Shown one piece after another: positions 33,449 through 46,182 of a stretch of DNA of 64,000 nt. Below the pieces are notes generated by a model. That model ran no database searches, was not told the DNA's origin, and was given only the letters and a program-made list of their open reading frames with translations. Source of the stretch: Celoporthe dispersa. Lineage: Eukaryota; Ascomycota; Sordariomycetes; Diaporthales; Cryphonectriaceae. Position numbers and translations under genes: made by a program. Location of the stretch: positions 2,604,501 through 2,668,500 of the forward strand of contig WAID01000015.1 in assembly GCA_016584495.1 (NCBI GenBank), in the 5' to 3' direction. Position 1 is the stretch's first letter; each line of letters opens with the position of its first letter.

Positions 33449-36400
33449 CCTCAAGGTCGGGCTGGCTGTGGCTGCAGTGTTGAGGGTGGCCGCGGCGGAG
33501 GTGAGGGTGGTGGGCTGAAGACCGCTGCTGGTAGGTGGGAGGAAGAATTTGGGGTCTCGCTGCAGATTGGGGCCGTGGCCGGCTGGCAGGAGGGGCAGCG
33601 GTGACTTTACGAGACTAAAGTGCCGGCTGCATGAACCGCTCTGTGGAGAGAGGGATTTAGGTCGAAGACTAGATGACAGAGCCACGGTTGGATTGGTTGG
33701 TCCGTCCTTTGTGGGCAGGATGAGAAGGTCAGGGTGCACAGGTTATGAATGATGTGGTGATTTGTGATGGAGGATGGGTGATGACACAGAGAAGTGCCAT
33801 ACAGGTCAAGGCGAGGCCGGGTGACAGAGCCGCCCTGGTCAGCAGGGCCGGAAGGGGGTTGAGTGATGATGATGATGGTGAAAGCCACCCAGACCATCGC
33901 TTGAGGAAGCCCTGCCGAAAGGGGTGGGAAGGGCCGTCCTTTTGGTGAGGATCTGATAAACTATGTCAAGGTGATGGCATAATGTGGAACCGGGCAGAAA
34001 ATGAGTTGAGCAGAGGCTTTGCACCTTTGCCCCCTACTACCTCAGTCTCCTGGGGCCATTGTCCAACCAGAGGGTGGCGCGGCGCACACTGTGTCCGCTT
34101 AAGGTTTTGGGGAGCTCCAGTTCAGATGGGCACAGCAGGACCCGATGGGGCCTTCTGGCCCAGGCTGGGATGCACTACAGTGTTTCCCCGTGCACCCTGC
34201 GTACCCCCTGTGACCCCGCTATAAGTTTTTCTCCACCTCTTCCTCCCTCCTCCCTCCCCCGACCGGATCTTCTGCTGCGTGTCATTTTTTCAACGCTGTT
34301 TTTCCTGCCTTGACACGACGCACCCGCGTCACAGGGAGGCCCTGCCCTCCTGGCTCCAAACCCGGAGCGACGCGTACGAGTCCAAGGTAGGCTTGTACTC
34401 TTGTAGGCCTTGGCTCCGCCGACGGCTGCTCCTGGTTGCTGGCCGTGCTGTGAGTACCAGCTACGACGTGGTACTGCACCACAGCGGGGCCTGGCGGGTG
34501 CGATGCTATCAGTTGCGGTCAGCGCCCGGCGGTGCAAGCTGCTGGCATCCTTCCACCACCACTCTTTACTATTATACTCCGGGTCCCGAATCAGATGGCG
34601 TAAAATTAAAGTCAAATTGCATGTGGCCTGATGGCGTCCGTGTCCTTCCGACTTCCACACCTGGCCGGGTACATTGTCCGGTGCACAGGTTGAACAGTGC
34701 ACTCAAAGGGGTATGACATGACATAGCATGGCATGACACGGCTGTCTTCGGCTCGTGTGGGGATGGATGCATGGACGGGTGGAAGGGTGGGTGGTGATGA
34801 AGATCGCGCCCGGAGAGACTTTTGTTTTTAATTTTTTGGTTTTTTTTGGTTTTTGGTTTTTGGTTTTGTCTCCGCGCCCACAGGATTTCTGACCCTATCT
34901 CGATCTCGTGTTCGCATGAAAATAATGAGGTGGACGCCCCATGGGCGCTTCTCCCTTTGCCCCATTCTGGTTCGTGTGCCCCGTGGCCTGCATTCTTAGC
35001 AGTGGTGCTGTGTGGGTTATGGACATGCTGGCACGCAAGGATTCTCCCAAGGCTGTTGGGGATGCTGTTGCTCAGTTGTTGTTTATCAGATTGTGCCGGA
35101 AATAAACCCTCGGCATGACATCCGTGATTATCGCCCCATCTGACAATCTCTGGTTTCCCCTCACTCCCCAAGTTTTTGGTCTCGCCTTTTCTCTTTTTTT
35201 TTTTTTTCCTCCCCGGCTAACGAGGAGCAGACACGATGCCGAGGGGACGGGCCAGCTAAAAGGGTGGAAAAGGAAAAAGAAGAAGAAAACAAGAGAACAA
35301 GAAGAGAAAAAAGGCTAGGCGCCCTATCAGGTGTCTAGGAATGGCCTTTATCAAGCGCCTGCACGTGCAAGTCTCGGCTGCTCTTCTCGTCGAGTCGGGG
35401 CGAAAATGCGACGGCAGGGTCACAGCACGGGTGGATGCGCTGCCACGCCATCAGTCTTCTGGAAACAATCTTAACCCCCAGCCCTTTCTTCCTCCCATCC
35501 TTACCACCAGCGACGCACGACCTTGCGCGGCCCAACGTGGTCTTGTGGCCTCAAAAGCCGGGGAAGCACCCGGGCCACCCTGCTGCTGCCCGCCCACTTC
35601 CCAACGGGCAGGAGGTCCGCTCGCTCGTGCGAAGCAGGGCCAGGAGAACCCGAAACACAGTGTGGGACAGTGCCGAAAGGGGTTTCTCCATCGCCCATCT
35701 TATCAATCGCGGCTTGGTACGGCCGAGGTCGGACGTCCTCGCTCCTGCGTGCACCCCTGTCTTACCAACCAATCCTCGAGCTGTGATCGATCTGATAAGA
35801 TTACATGTGGCACAGCAATTAAACCCCTGGTAACAAGACATCGCCATGGCACAAAAAGCAGTCGTGCATGCATATGGTGTCCGCAAATGTGTGAGCTGGC
35901 CGGGCAGCTTGCCACGTCGGCCGTGACAGCTCGACAGTGCATTTTGTTGAGACTGGGGCAGGGCAGCTGTCAACCGCGTCGAGTCGCTGTGCTCGGGGGC
36001 CAGCCGGTCCCCAACACGCGCAGACAGCGCTCATGGCATGCGATCGAGGCAGAGGAGCCCTCGGCAGGGCCGAGCGCGCATCCTTGGTCTCTGGTGTTTC
36101 AGAGCTTGAAATAAAAAAATTAATCTCGTATCCTGGCCGCGATTACCGTCACATCGGTCCGAGTCAAACAGCCGGAGGTTTTCGGGGAGCACCAGGCGGT
36201 GAACAAGACTCCTTGGTCCACCTGGTGACAGAAGGAATGACTTCGGGCCGAGCAAGAATGTCCAGTGCCAGTCTCACTGCTCAGGACCGTTTCACTACGA
36301 TGGGAAATACCGGGGCCTCGTGCGACACAGACTGCCCATCGTGGGTCACACAACGCCCGCTCTGACACGGCAAGCTCCAGCTCTCGTTGATGCCAACGAT

Positions 36401-39400
36401 GGTCGGTGGTCACAGGCCCAATTAATCTGGCTATTGTTGACACGCTCAGAGCCCTGTTGCAGAGGCTGATTGGCTAATTTGAATGCAAAGAGGGTGGGAG
36501 TTCCCTTTTTATTTTTATTTTTATCAGCATAGAGACGACACCAGATTTTCGCAAATCCACTCGAAGTCCATGGAAGTGTGTTGCTGAGCTGGCTGTCCTT
36601 GTGATCTGCCACCCTTCCTCGTGATAACAGAGATGATGGCTGTCTGGGAGAAGGTGTGTAATTGGCCTTTTCGTATCTAGTTTCTCATACAAAGGTCGTG
36701 TACTTCAGGTGTGTAGGGTAGCTATGACGTGACAACCTGCAGAGATGGGGATTTGGCTGAGATTTTGATGTTAATGCTATACGAACTTTGAGGCGTAGCG
36801 ATGAATACACTGCTCCTGCTTGATATGGTCAGCATAATTAATGGCTACAGGTGCTGTGTTCACTGTGGCGGTGGCATGCCCGAACAAAGACATGATGCGG
36901 TATCAATGGCTGTCAGAAGAGGTACAACACTTGAAATACAGGCACACTAAACGGTTCCTAAAGGAAGTGAGTCTTTCCTGGGATCACTCTATGAGGATGC
37001 TGGTTCTCCTGTAGTAGACTGGACTTGAGTCACATGTTGCTTCAAGGCCTCATGGGTTTTTCCATAGGCGGAAGGGGATGTGAGGTTTGTAAACATGGGA
37101 ATCGCGTATACTCTGAAGGAGAGGTCTTTCCCGCTAGGAATTTGTGGTCTCTGTAGAATGTCATAGGCTGAGGATCTCGCACAGAACCAATGGGCAAACC
37201 TGAACACTGTAAGTTCTGACGTTGGCGTGCGAGCTCCTTGCCCCAAGACCAACCTACGTGGCTCTGCCAGACGCCTGCCAGGTCTATTCTCAACGCTGGG
37301 AGGAGAGAAAACTAAACAGACAAAAATAACTGGCTTAAAAGCAGACCACTGTTCCAAAGACAGGTTTCAAAAGTTCTTTTTCAACTGCATGTTATCGAAG
37401 CCATGGGAGCATATGGCCACATTTCAAATGTATTCTTGGACCTCCTCCTAATATCTGTCCTACAGCTGGCTCTTCTGGATATGCTGTGACGGGTCTAGTC
37501 AGATTCCGCGTACTCTGAATCACTCAGCCTTTCCATTCCAAAGGCGTATGCCAGTGTTTGGTAGTCTCCCCATGGGGATCTGACTGGCAGGAAGACTGTT
37601 GTGAGCAGGTCTCCCGCACTCGTTTTGTATCTATGTAGGGAGTTGGTAGGAGGCGAAACCGACACGATAGTGCCCTTGATATACCTCATCTGTTGCGAGC
37701 TCCATCTGTCTGGTGCTTGTGGTAAGCTCCAAACTCTGCTCCTTGATAAGAGAGGCCCCGAGGCTGTCAGGCGACATTATCCTTCCAATGCTGACCTGCT
37801 GACATGACAATTCTCCCCTAAAGAGGAACTGGGTCTATAGGATAGTCCAAACTGCCGGACTTACTACTTCTTGGCGAGACTAAGTAGACATGGCGAGCCT
37901 GCGAACAGAGCTTCCCTCTTTTCGAGCATTAATTCTTCACCTAGCTACTCATGAATGTATCAACTGACGGCCACAGACCTCTGTAGAAGTCGGGACTAGC
38001 CTGAGCCTGGGAAGTATTCTTCATGGCTTCCGGGGCATACTCTACAACAGGAGGAGATGGACCGGCTGACGTGGCATGAGCGACAGCGCGTGAGGCACCT
38101 GTGGAATGTCAACCGGAGTAGGCCTGGGAATTATCCCGAGCACAGCAGGTCGCGGATCTTGTTGTTCCCATCGTGTCTCACGGTTTTTGGTTCTATATGC
38201 GATGGTTTAGATGCTCAGACAAGCGGTAAAAAGCATCTCAAAGACACATATGTGTCCAGGAAGGGAAGTTAGTCGTCAGACCACAAGACAAACACCTCAC
38301 AGGCTGCCCGTGTGATCGCACGGCCATCTGGCATGACGATGGGGAGAACGCCATTGGAGCAACAAAAGCCCATGTCTATATCAAGCACAGCCAGTGAGGA
38401 AACCAGCAACACGCCACGTAATTATTCCTGGGAACTACCTGGAGTGAAACACGACAGACCTATATCTGGTATCTAAGAACACTTCTGATGGAAACTATTT
38501 GGCATTCGGGTTGCGCGTGTAGCGCTGACACAAAACTCCCTTCCCTTTGGGAGAGGAGGAAGAAGAAGGTCGTGAGGGTTCGATAGTCTAGCAGGGGAGG
38601 TTTTCCATTGGGAGAACCAATGCCCCAGAGGTGGGACTGCCTCGCATTCGACCTTGTCAGCGCAAAGCCACGCACAAGGTGTGTCTCTACTTTCAGAAGC
38701 CAACATGACGAGGGGGCCAAAGGCCATCAGACACCGGAATGGCCGCAGTTAACGCTAAGAATGTAGTCGTCGGCCTGCTGGGCTGGTTCCAAACTCGAGA
38801 TGGTGGCCGTGACCATCCCTCGGCACTGATAGCTGTCAACCTGGAGGCTGAAGCTCTGCCAGACCACCTCTGCGCGGGACCCAATCGGGAACCTAATCTC
38901 CAGCCTTAAAAAGGGCCCCGCTCGCGAGGCGATCCATTGTGGAACGGGAACCTGCATACCGGGTTCGTGACTCGCTCATCATTTCCCGGACGGATCTTGG
39001 CAGGAGCAGTTTCTGGGGGTCTGTGACTGAGCTTGTTTTCGACTGCCGGTCCAGATGTTGCCGTATTGCCGCGCGCCATGCCCGGTAGGTATAGCTTGGC
39101 TGCCATGTGCGCCTCCTCTCTAGACAGCTGCCACTGTTCTCTGGACGGCTGTGGCTGTTGGCAGAAGCCGGCACGTGTGGGTGGCCTGCGGCAGCCTAGC
39201 AGCAGAGCTTTGATCGGCAGGTCACTCGATGGATCTGTTCCGTGCCAATGCTACGGCGGCTGATGAGTGCTCCAACAACAACAGCGCACGGGACAAGCAC
39301 AATGCCGTATGCGCTGGGTTTCGGGAGGCATGTTTCCTTGTCGGACCGGCAGACATGTTGAGGACAGAAGATGAGATGGTAAAGCTCGACGAGCCTCTTT

Positions 39401-41107
39401 GGGGGAGCTGCGAGGTCCTAGAGCCAAGATAACCCCAGCGGACATGGCTATAATCGGAGGCGGTCCTCCCTTAACGTCATGCCAACAAGCTTGTCAATAA
39501 GCACAAGAGCCTGTCCTGTCTCTTAGGGCGGTCGCGTATAGACAAAGGGTAAACGTAATCAATCACTTGCCCGTCAGGCTTATTGCGTGCGCGTGGGTGC
39601 GTGGCGTCGTCGTAAGTCCACATACGCCAAACCTTGCGAAGAAGGTTGTCGGGAGGGTGCGATAGAGCTGCGACAACAAACGGTTGAGGTTGGAGGCACG
39701 GTCCAGCAGGCGGTACAGGGGGTTGACGGGATACACGATAGTACCCCCACTCGGGCAGCTCGGTGGAATGTTAGGAGATGATATGACAGGACAGCCAAGC
39801 CTGCTAACAGGTGCAGCTGGGCGTGGGGCCCCACCCACTAACAGCATCAGCCTCTATACCTGGTCCCGAGCGAGACGCGGCTGCAGGTGATCCCGTCTCC
39901 TTCCCCGAGGTTTGGTCCCGTTTCAGATGGGAAGTAGCAAATCAACGTCTCATCCTCATCCTGCACAACGTCGTCTGGATGGCTCACTGGTGCAGTAACA
40001 GACCTCCGCTGCTACTCTGTGACAGCCTGGAACCGGCCCCCTTCAGGTCAATCAACACAAGGGAGGAGGCGGACCAGGGGCGCCACACAGCGGACAGGGC
40101 ACAAGGGCACAAGCCCTCGCGGAGGAAGGAATAAGCATGTCCCCTCCCATCCCCTCCTCCCCTCTCGCCTCTCGCCCTCTGGAGACCGTGACGGCGGGCC
40201 AGCGCAGCACAGCACTGGCACGGAATTGCCGCTTCTCCTTGTTGTGTCAGTTGTAGCGATGCCAAGCCGTCGGTCACGTCGCGATTTTGTATGGGCTCTG
40301 TCGCTGTGTGTGTCACTCTGGCAAGCTGTGCTCCCGCGGTAGACGGAGACAGGTAGTGTAGCACTTCAGCCTCTGTCCTTTTGCCTCGGGCTGGTTCTGT
40401 CTCCATACTGACCCGTCACCGTCTCTTCTTTTAACCTAACTCGTCTATCTTGAAGCTTGTTCTCCCTCGTCCTCGGCTTGACAAGACATCCGGGCCCTGC
40501 AGGTCTCAAGGACTTGCCCTTCCCTCGTTATAGACTTTCCTCCCTCCAGCGGATCCGACCCTTACCGCATTGTTATGTCTCTGTAATAAACATACCACGC
40601 ACGGGCGGGTTCCGGTTTGGTCGTTTTGATTTCTTATTTTTTTAAGACGGTGTGGGTGGTCACACAAATCAAGAAAGAGAGCAGTCTTTGTCCACTCTCC
40701 TTCTGCCCTTCCTCCTCCCCTTTCCCTTCCCTTCGCTCCCAGACTACCACCACACCGGGAAGCACATGAGCCGTTCGTCCTCCTCCCGAAACATTTGCTC
40801 GTCATTTCACTATCGGAAGCCATACTACATCGTCTCTACTTTATTCTTATCCGATCTTTGTTCCGTCTTGGTCTTGTTTCCGCCGCCACTGTAGATGGCC
40901 ACTCTTCTCGGCGCTCACCTTCCGGCCTGTCGTTCTCGTGCCACTCAAAACCCGTTCATCTCCTTCCTACCTCTTCGCACCTCTCCATCATAAGCACGAG
41001 AGGTCGTCTCAGGACACAACGCCTGTCTCTGAGAGAAAAGCCTGTCTCCCCTACGCGAACCCAGAAACCTCCCAGTCTCTCCTCCCTCCCCCTTCTCTCC
41101 AGCGGCC
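33449..41107. other. Long gene-poor region
   Basis: 7.7 kb without a gene I can model. It contains T-rich GGTTTTT-like repeats at 34826-34867, a T14-type tract near 35195, and CT-rich sequence at 40680-41100 that is probably the P450 promoter and leader. The interval 37000-39200 shows coding-like patches on the minus strand, described separately. I saw no terminal repeats or transposase. Confidence 0.45.
37000..39180 (-). other. Coding-like minus-strand patches, possible decayed or multi-exon gene
   Basis: Several separate open stretches look more protein-like than background: 38957-38727 (IRFPIGSRAEVVWQSF, then QVDSYQCRGMVTATISSLEP), about 38400-38260 (MGFCCSNGVLPIVMPDGRAI), about 38110-37950 ending in a stop (VVEYAPEAMKNTSQAQASPD), and 37800-37490. 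Some are bounded by plausible AG acceptors or a GTATAT donor. I could not link them into one frame and recognise no family. Either a small secreted-type protein gene with introns and indels or a decayed gene would fit. Chance is not excluded. Confidence 0.25.
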
Positions 41108-42908
41108 ATGTGTGAGACATCGAGCCACACGAGTCCGATCGCAGTCTCGCAGCCATCAACGTACTCGTGCTGCCCCATCCTGCCCATGTCCGTCAACACC
41201 TCGTCCTTTGGACGGTATCTCAGCATGGACTCGTCATCCATCGACCTCGTCCAGGCCGCGCCTGTGGTGGTGCGGGCCCAACACCTCAGCTACTATGTTC
41301 CTATAGGCCTGGTATTGCTGGGCGTGTGGTGGTTCCAGTCCGCACAGGCAGTCAAGTCAGGCAGGGTGAAGAACGTTCCATTCTACAAGGCGTCTATATT
41401 AAAATGGTACTTTGACGCTGAGACTCTGGTCCGGGACTCTTACCTCAAGGTATGCATCTGCATTCGACCCTGCCCTGTGGACGTATTCCCGCTGACAGGA
41501 GAAACAGTTTCATGACCAGGTCTACCAGATCAAGGCGACGGAGGGCCTTCAGGTTTTGATACCGACAAATTTTATCAACGAGCTGAGGACCCTGCCGGAG
41601 GAGGTCCTCAGCGCGAGAGAGGCTCTCAGCGAGGTTAGAAGACCGGACATGCCCTTGGCTGGTGATTGACAATGCTCAGTGTCCCACAATTATATACTGA
41701 CAATAACTTTACAGGCGTTGATGAGCAAGTACACCAAATTCTGTCCCGAGCGACACCAGGACATCCTGCCGACCCTGATCCGAACAAAACTGACGCAGAA
41801 CCTGGCTCGGCTGATACCCCAGCTGAAGGACGAGGTCGAGTTCATGACGGCCACCGAGTTTCCCGAATGCAAGGATTGGACGCCTGTCAAATTTCAGCCT
41901 TTCGGCCTGCGGTGTGTGGCACGCACGAGCGGGCGCGCCTTTGTGGGCCCTTCGATCTGCCGCCATGAGGCCTGGATGGACACATCAGTCAACTTTGCCA
42001 TCCACATCTTCCTCGCCCTCGTGAAGCTCCAGTTCTTCCCCGAATGGCTGCGGCCCATCGGGCAGTACCTGGTGTCAGACCTGGGCAAGATCAGGCAGGA
42101 CACGGAAAAGGCCAAGGCGATGCTGGTGCCCATCATCGAGGAGCGGCTGCGCGACATGCAGTGCCCCGGATACCAGAAAGAGGACGACTTCATCCAGTGG
42201 CTGCTGGACGCGCTGCCCGAGGAGGAGAGGACAGACTTTCACACGCAGGCCGAGCTGCAGCTCCTCCTGAGCGCGGCCAGCATCCACACCACCAACAACC
42301 TGCTCGTGGACTGCATGTACGACCTGGCCGCGAACCCCGACGATGCAGAGGAGCTGAGGCAGGAGGCGATCGCCGTCCTAGAGGGCGGGGACCACAACAG
42401 CGGCTGGGCGAGGAAGGACTCGATGACCAAGCTCAAGAAGCTCGACAGCTTCATGAAGGAGGTCCAGCGGCTGTCGGGCAACGTGACGTCCTTCATCCGC
42501 AAGGTGCGACAGCCCATCACCCTCTCGGACGGGACACACCTGCCCGCGGGGACGAAACTTCTCGCCCCGCTCAGCGGCTTCTCCCACGACGAGCGGTACT
42601 ACCCGGAGCCGGAGAAGTTCGACCCGCTGCGGTTCTTCCGGATGCGCCAGCGGACCGAGGACGACGCGAACCGGTACCAGTTCACCAGCATCAGCGACAA
42701 CATGAACTTTGGCGCAGGCAAGGCCGCGTGTCCCGGGAGGTTCTTCGCCGGCAACGAGATCAAGATGATCCTGGCCTACTTCCTCATCAACTTCGAGGTG
42801 CGGCTCAAGCCAGGCCAGGCCAGGCCCAAGTCCATGGTCCTGATGATGACCAAGTCGCCCGACCCCAACGCGGAGCTCTTGTTCAGACGGAGGACCGTGG
42901 AGAAGTGA
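41108..42908 (+). CDS. Cytochrome P450 (ent-kaurene oxidase-like group)
   Basis: Membrane-bound haem monooxygenase. Exons 41108-41449, 41508-41633 and 41715-42908; introns 41450-41507 (GTATGC/CAG) and 41634-41714 (GTTAGA/CAG). 553 aa from the first ATG; ATGs at 41186 and 41225 give 527 or 514 aa and place the anchor segment (YYVPIGLVLLGVWWF) nearer the N-terminus, so the start is uncertain. Seen: I-helix region LLLSAASIHTTNN (degenerate, without the usual AGxDT), K-helix ExxR as EVQR in SFMKEVQRLSG, a PEPEKFDPLRF block, and the haem loop FGAGKAACPGRFFA, whose Cys ligand is the codon at 42729-42731. The overall pattern resembles fungal ent-kaurene oxidase/CYP503-like enzymes. No terpene synthase or other pathway gene is nearby, so the substrate is unknown. 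No frame breaks. Confidence 0.92.
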
Positions 42909-43815
42909 AAATCGGCAGCCAGGCGAGGGCGCCTTCCAGCATCTTCGAACAAACAGTCCTCTTAACTTTTTCTCTCCCCTTTTTAAAAACAAAAAAAAAT
43001 GAAGCATGAAATCAACGGATGGGCCGACACCATGATACCCAGTGCGACGCGATAGTCATCATCAAAGGGCAAACCAGACCGGACATCGGCCCCAAGTGTG
43101 TGGGCATTCATTCCTATTATGAAAACTGGTGATAATGAAAGGACGGGGATTCGACCAAATAGACACGGGGACAAAAGCAGAGCAAAAGCATATCATGCGA
43201 TACAGGCTCCGACGGCTTCGGTATGGGGTGGAACGGGGAAAGATACATGCTTATCGGTACTATATACACTCTTATTGAGTCTAATACGGAACGCATACAG
43301 GTGGGAGGGAAGGGGAAAAAGAGAGATGAAACCCGACAGGCACTGCATACAACAAGACAGGCTGGCGGCAAAGGGGCCCGGAGCCAACCTGTCGTACCAT
43401 TTATTGGACGGTCATCATCATACATATTCTGTTGTTGTTTTTTTTTATAAAAAAGGCAAAACCAACTTTTTATTGTACATAGGGCAAGGATAAACACAAC
43501 AGGCGTTGGGAGGAGTTGATTTATACGACGACTCTGCAGTTTGCCTGGCACATTGCATATAGCATCAGGAAGGAAATGGCATTATTGGGCATTAGCGATC
43601 CGCTACTCTGGATCCTAAAGAGAAGAAGACAGCACAGTGAAGACGATCCGCGCAGTGAAAAAAAAAAATTCGCTGCAATTTGATTTCCAAAATAGATCAG
43701 ACGCCTTCTTTATGGTAGTCTCGCACCTGTGAACACCAACGCTATGCAGAAAAAAATTCACATGATTGACCGTCCTGCGCTCTCCTCTGGCCAGGTTTGA
43801 TAGCAACAAAAGAAA
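42909..43815. other. Convergent intergenic region, no gene seen
   Basis: 3' flanks of the P450 and the ubiquitin protease. Has A9 and T10 tracts (42990, 43437) and no coding signal. Confidence 0.55.
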
Positions 43816-46182
43816 TCAGTCCCGCACCACCTCCGGCTGAGCCGCAGCCTCGCCTGGAATAAATTTCTCGCCCAAAGTGGACGTGTCAACATCTTCTTCC
43901 ACCGGCACGACAGTTACAGAACTTGTTCGTGACACAGAACTGATCTCCGATACATTTTCATCCCCTCCTTCCACCAGCCTAGATTCTCCCCCACCAGTTC
44001 CGCTGCCGGATCCAACTCCGATATGACAACCTCCGGCTCCGAGGAAGACACCTGCTCCTCTTCCGTGGCTAAAGTCACCGAGCTGACCTCTGACACGCCG
44101 TCCTCTTCGTTCAGGGCAGCATTGCACAGGGTGGCAACGGAAGCGCTGGACCAGGACGGCAATTCGTGGCCTCCCTCAACGGCTGTCGTGGAGGTCTCAC
44201 CGGCATCGTCGGTCTCCAGAGGCTCCCCAGGCGTAACCAGAATCGAGTTGGGATCGGTACAGTCGTAGAACAGCATGAACACACCTCCCTGCAGGAGGAC
44301 ATCCCGCTCACTGACCTGAGTGACGGTCTCGTCGCTGAGGCGCCACCACCGTGAGTCTGCGTCCTCGCTATATGGGTCTTGGAGATCTGCTGCCGCAGCG
44401 ACAGCCTCGTCTTGTTCGTCCCCGTGGATGCTGTCAACGTCGTCTGCTAGTCCGTCGCCCACCAGGTTTGGGGGCTGGGCAGCCTCGTCCTGGGTTTTGG
44501 GGCCCTCCATACATTTTAAGGTGTTGACAGGGTGCTTTCTGTAGCAAACGTAGTGGCCATTCTCGTGTCGGCCGTAGTGCGTTACCACGGCGCGTAGCTC
44601 GTAGATCGGCCCGGAGATCCTGGATGGATGTGCGTCGCCTGCTACCATCGAGGCGGTGGCATCAAGCACCCACTGCTCCTGGTCGCCGCTACCCTTAGCA
44701 TGGGGTGAGCCGTCGCACTCTGCCTTCGTCTCTGTCGGTACATTGACGCCCTCGGCGCTTCCGACGCACCAGGGACCCAAGTCTAGTGTCTTAGGGAACT
44801 GGACAGCAGCCGTATTCTTGTAGGACCGGAACGTCATGGGGTCGAAGACGGAACGGTTCATGTGCAGCACCAGGCTCCGTGGGGTCGCCCGATGGCGACC
44901 TGCTTGGTCTTGGTCGAGCTGACCTTCTTGGCGTCGGGTATCCTCAGCTTCTTGAGGCTCTCGTCATCAAACTCGTCGTCCTCCAGCATCGCCTCCACAG
45001 CGTTCAGCCTGTCTGCTGCTGCGGGGACGGCCCTCGCCAGGTGTTGCAGGCTTCTGCGGTATTCCAGGAGGGTGCATTTCACGCAGTCGACGCTGAATAT
45101 GGATTCCAGCTGCACGTAGTTGTCGAGGAGCTCAAAGAGGTCGTACTGCTCGACACCAACCTCGAAATTGAGGGTCAGGCAGTTGAAAGGGATCATAGAG
45201 AGCCCCTCCGAGTACCCGCACGCCGTGCACGCGACGCGCTGCGCCGAGAGGCCCTCGAGGGGTTGCGGATGGTCATCAGTTCTGAGCCGGCCCTGGAGAG
45301 CACCGGCAGGCTCTGGTACCCACTGTCATCGCTGTGTTGGCTGGCCGCCGCATCGTCCCTGCTCGGCTCCGCCTCGAAGCCGGGTGGCCTGTACGCGGCC
45401 TTGGCCCCCTTTTCTATATCCTTGTCCACCTGGTCCATTAGCCTCGAGAAGTATTCCTGGGCATCCTGTTGTTGTATCGTGCTCATATTCTTGAGCACCC
45501 CCGGCGTGAACAGCGTCTTGCCGTTGTTGGAGACATCGTTGAGGTCGGCGGCAAAGGCACGCAGGGCTCCAGCCGTGGTCGAAGTATCACCGTCTGGTAC
45601 AGCATGCCCTGGGGCCAAGCCGGTCAGATACCGGGGCAGGTGCCTCAGCGATGCCAGCCCCTGCAGCACACTGTTCTGGAAGCAGGAGTTGTCCCAGTTT
45701 CCGAGGCCAGCGGGCTGGCTCGAGCTGACGCCCTTGAGCCCGGAGAAGGTATTTGTGTATGCCCGCCGACCGGCCTCAGACACCGACGCCACAATGCCTC
45801 CGGGCTGGTCGACGCGTAGTATGCGGCGCAGGACGTCGCTCTTGGCAGCGTGCGTGGTGGGCTGTGGTTGGAGCATCGGGATCGGAAAGGCGGGAGGGTT
45901 GACCCATCGATCGACGGCGTAGAGGAGGAAGGCAGGGGTGATGAAGACGAGGCTGTGCCAGGGCAGCTCGGCGACGGTGGGCAGCTGTTGGCCGCGCGAG
46001 GCCGCCCTGCTCTGGGCGAGCTGGTATCCAACTCCACAGACGATCGCAAGGACGGAGACGAGGACGCCGGGCTGCGAGATCCAGGTGGCCAGGCTGATGT
46101 CGGCCTGTGATATTCCGTGGACGGCGCGGTGCTGTAAGGGACCGAGGAGCCTCTGGTATTCGGTCGTAGAAGAGGGCATCAT
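43816..46182 (-). CDS. Membrane-anchored ubiquitin carboxyl-terminal hydrolase (Ubp1/USP30-like)
   Basis: Cysteine protease of the USP (peptidase C19) family that removes ubiquitin. Start ATG 46182 (the first of two), stop TGA 43818-43816, no intron. Corrected length is 789 aa. Two N-terminal hydrophobic segments (about residues 30-50, GVLVSVLAIVCGVGYQL, and 75-92, LVFITPAFLLYAV) suggest anchoring in the ER or outer mitochondrial membrane, as for yeast Ubp1 and human USP30. The Cys box reads GLGNWDNSCFQNSVLQGL; its catalytic Cys is the codon at 45684-45682. QQDAQEYFSRL follows. The His box is VVTHYGRHENGHYVCYRK. The Asp/Asn region is SRWWRLSDETVTQVSE. The tail is acidic and Ser/Glu-rich. Three one-base losses break the frame: GGGG at 45259-45262, GGGG at 44881-44884 and CCCCC at 43988-43992. 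Confidence 0.88.
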
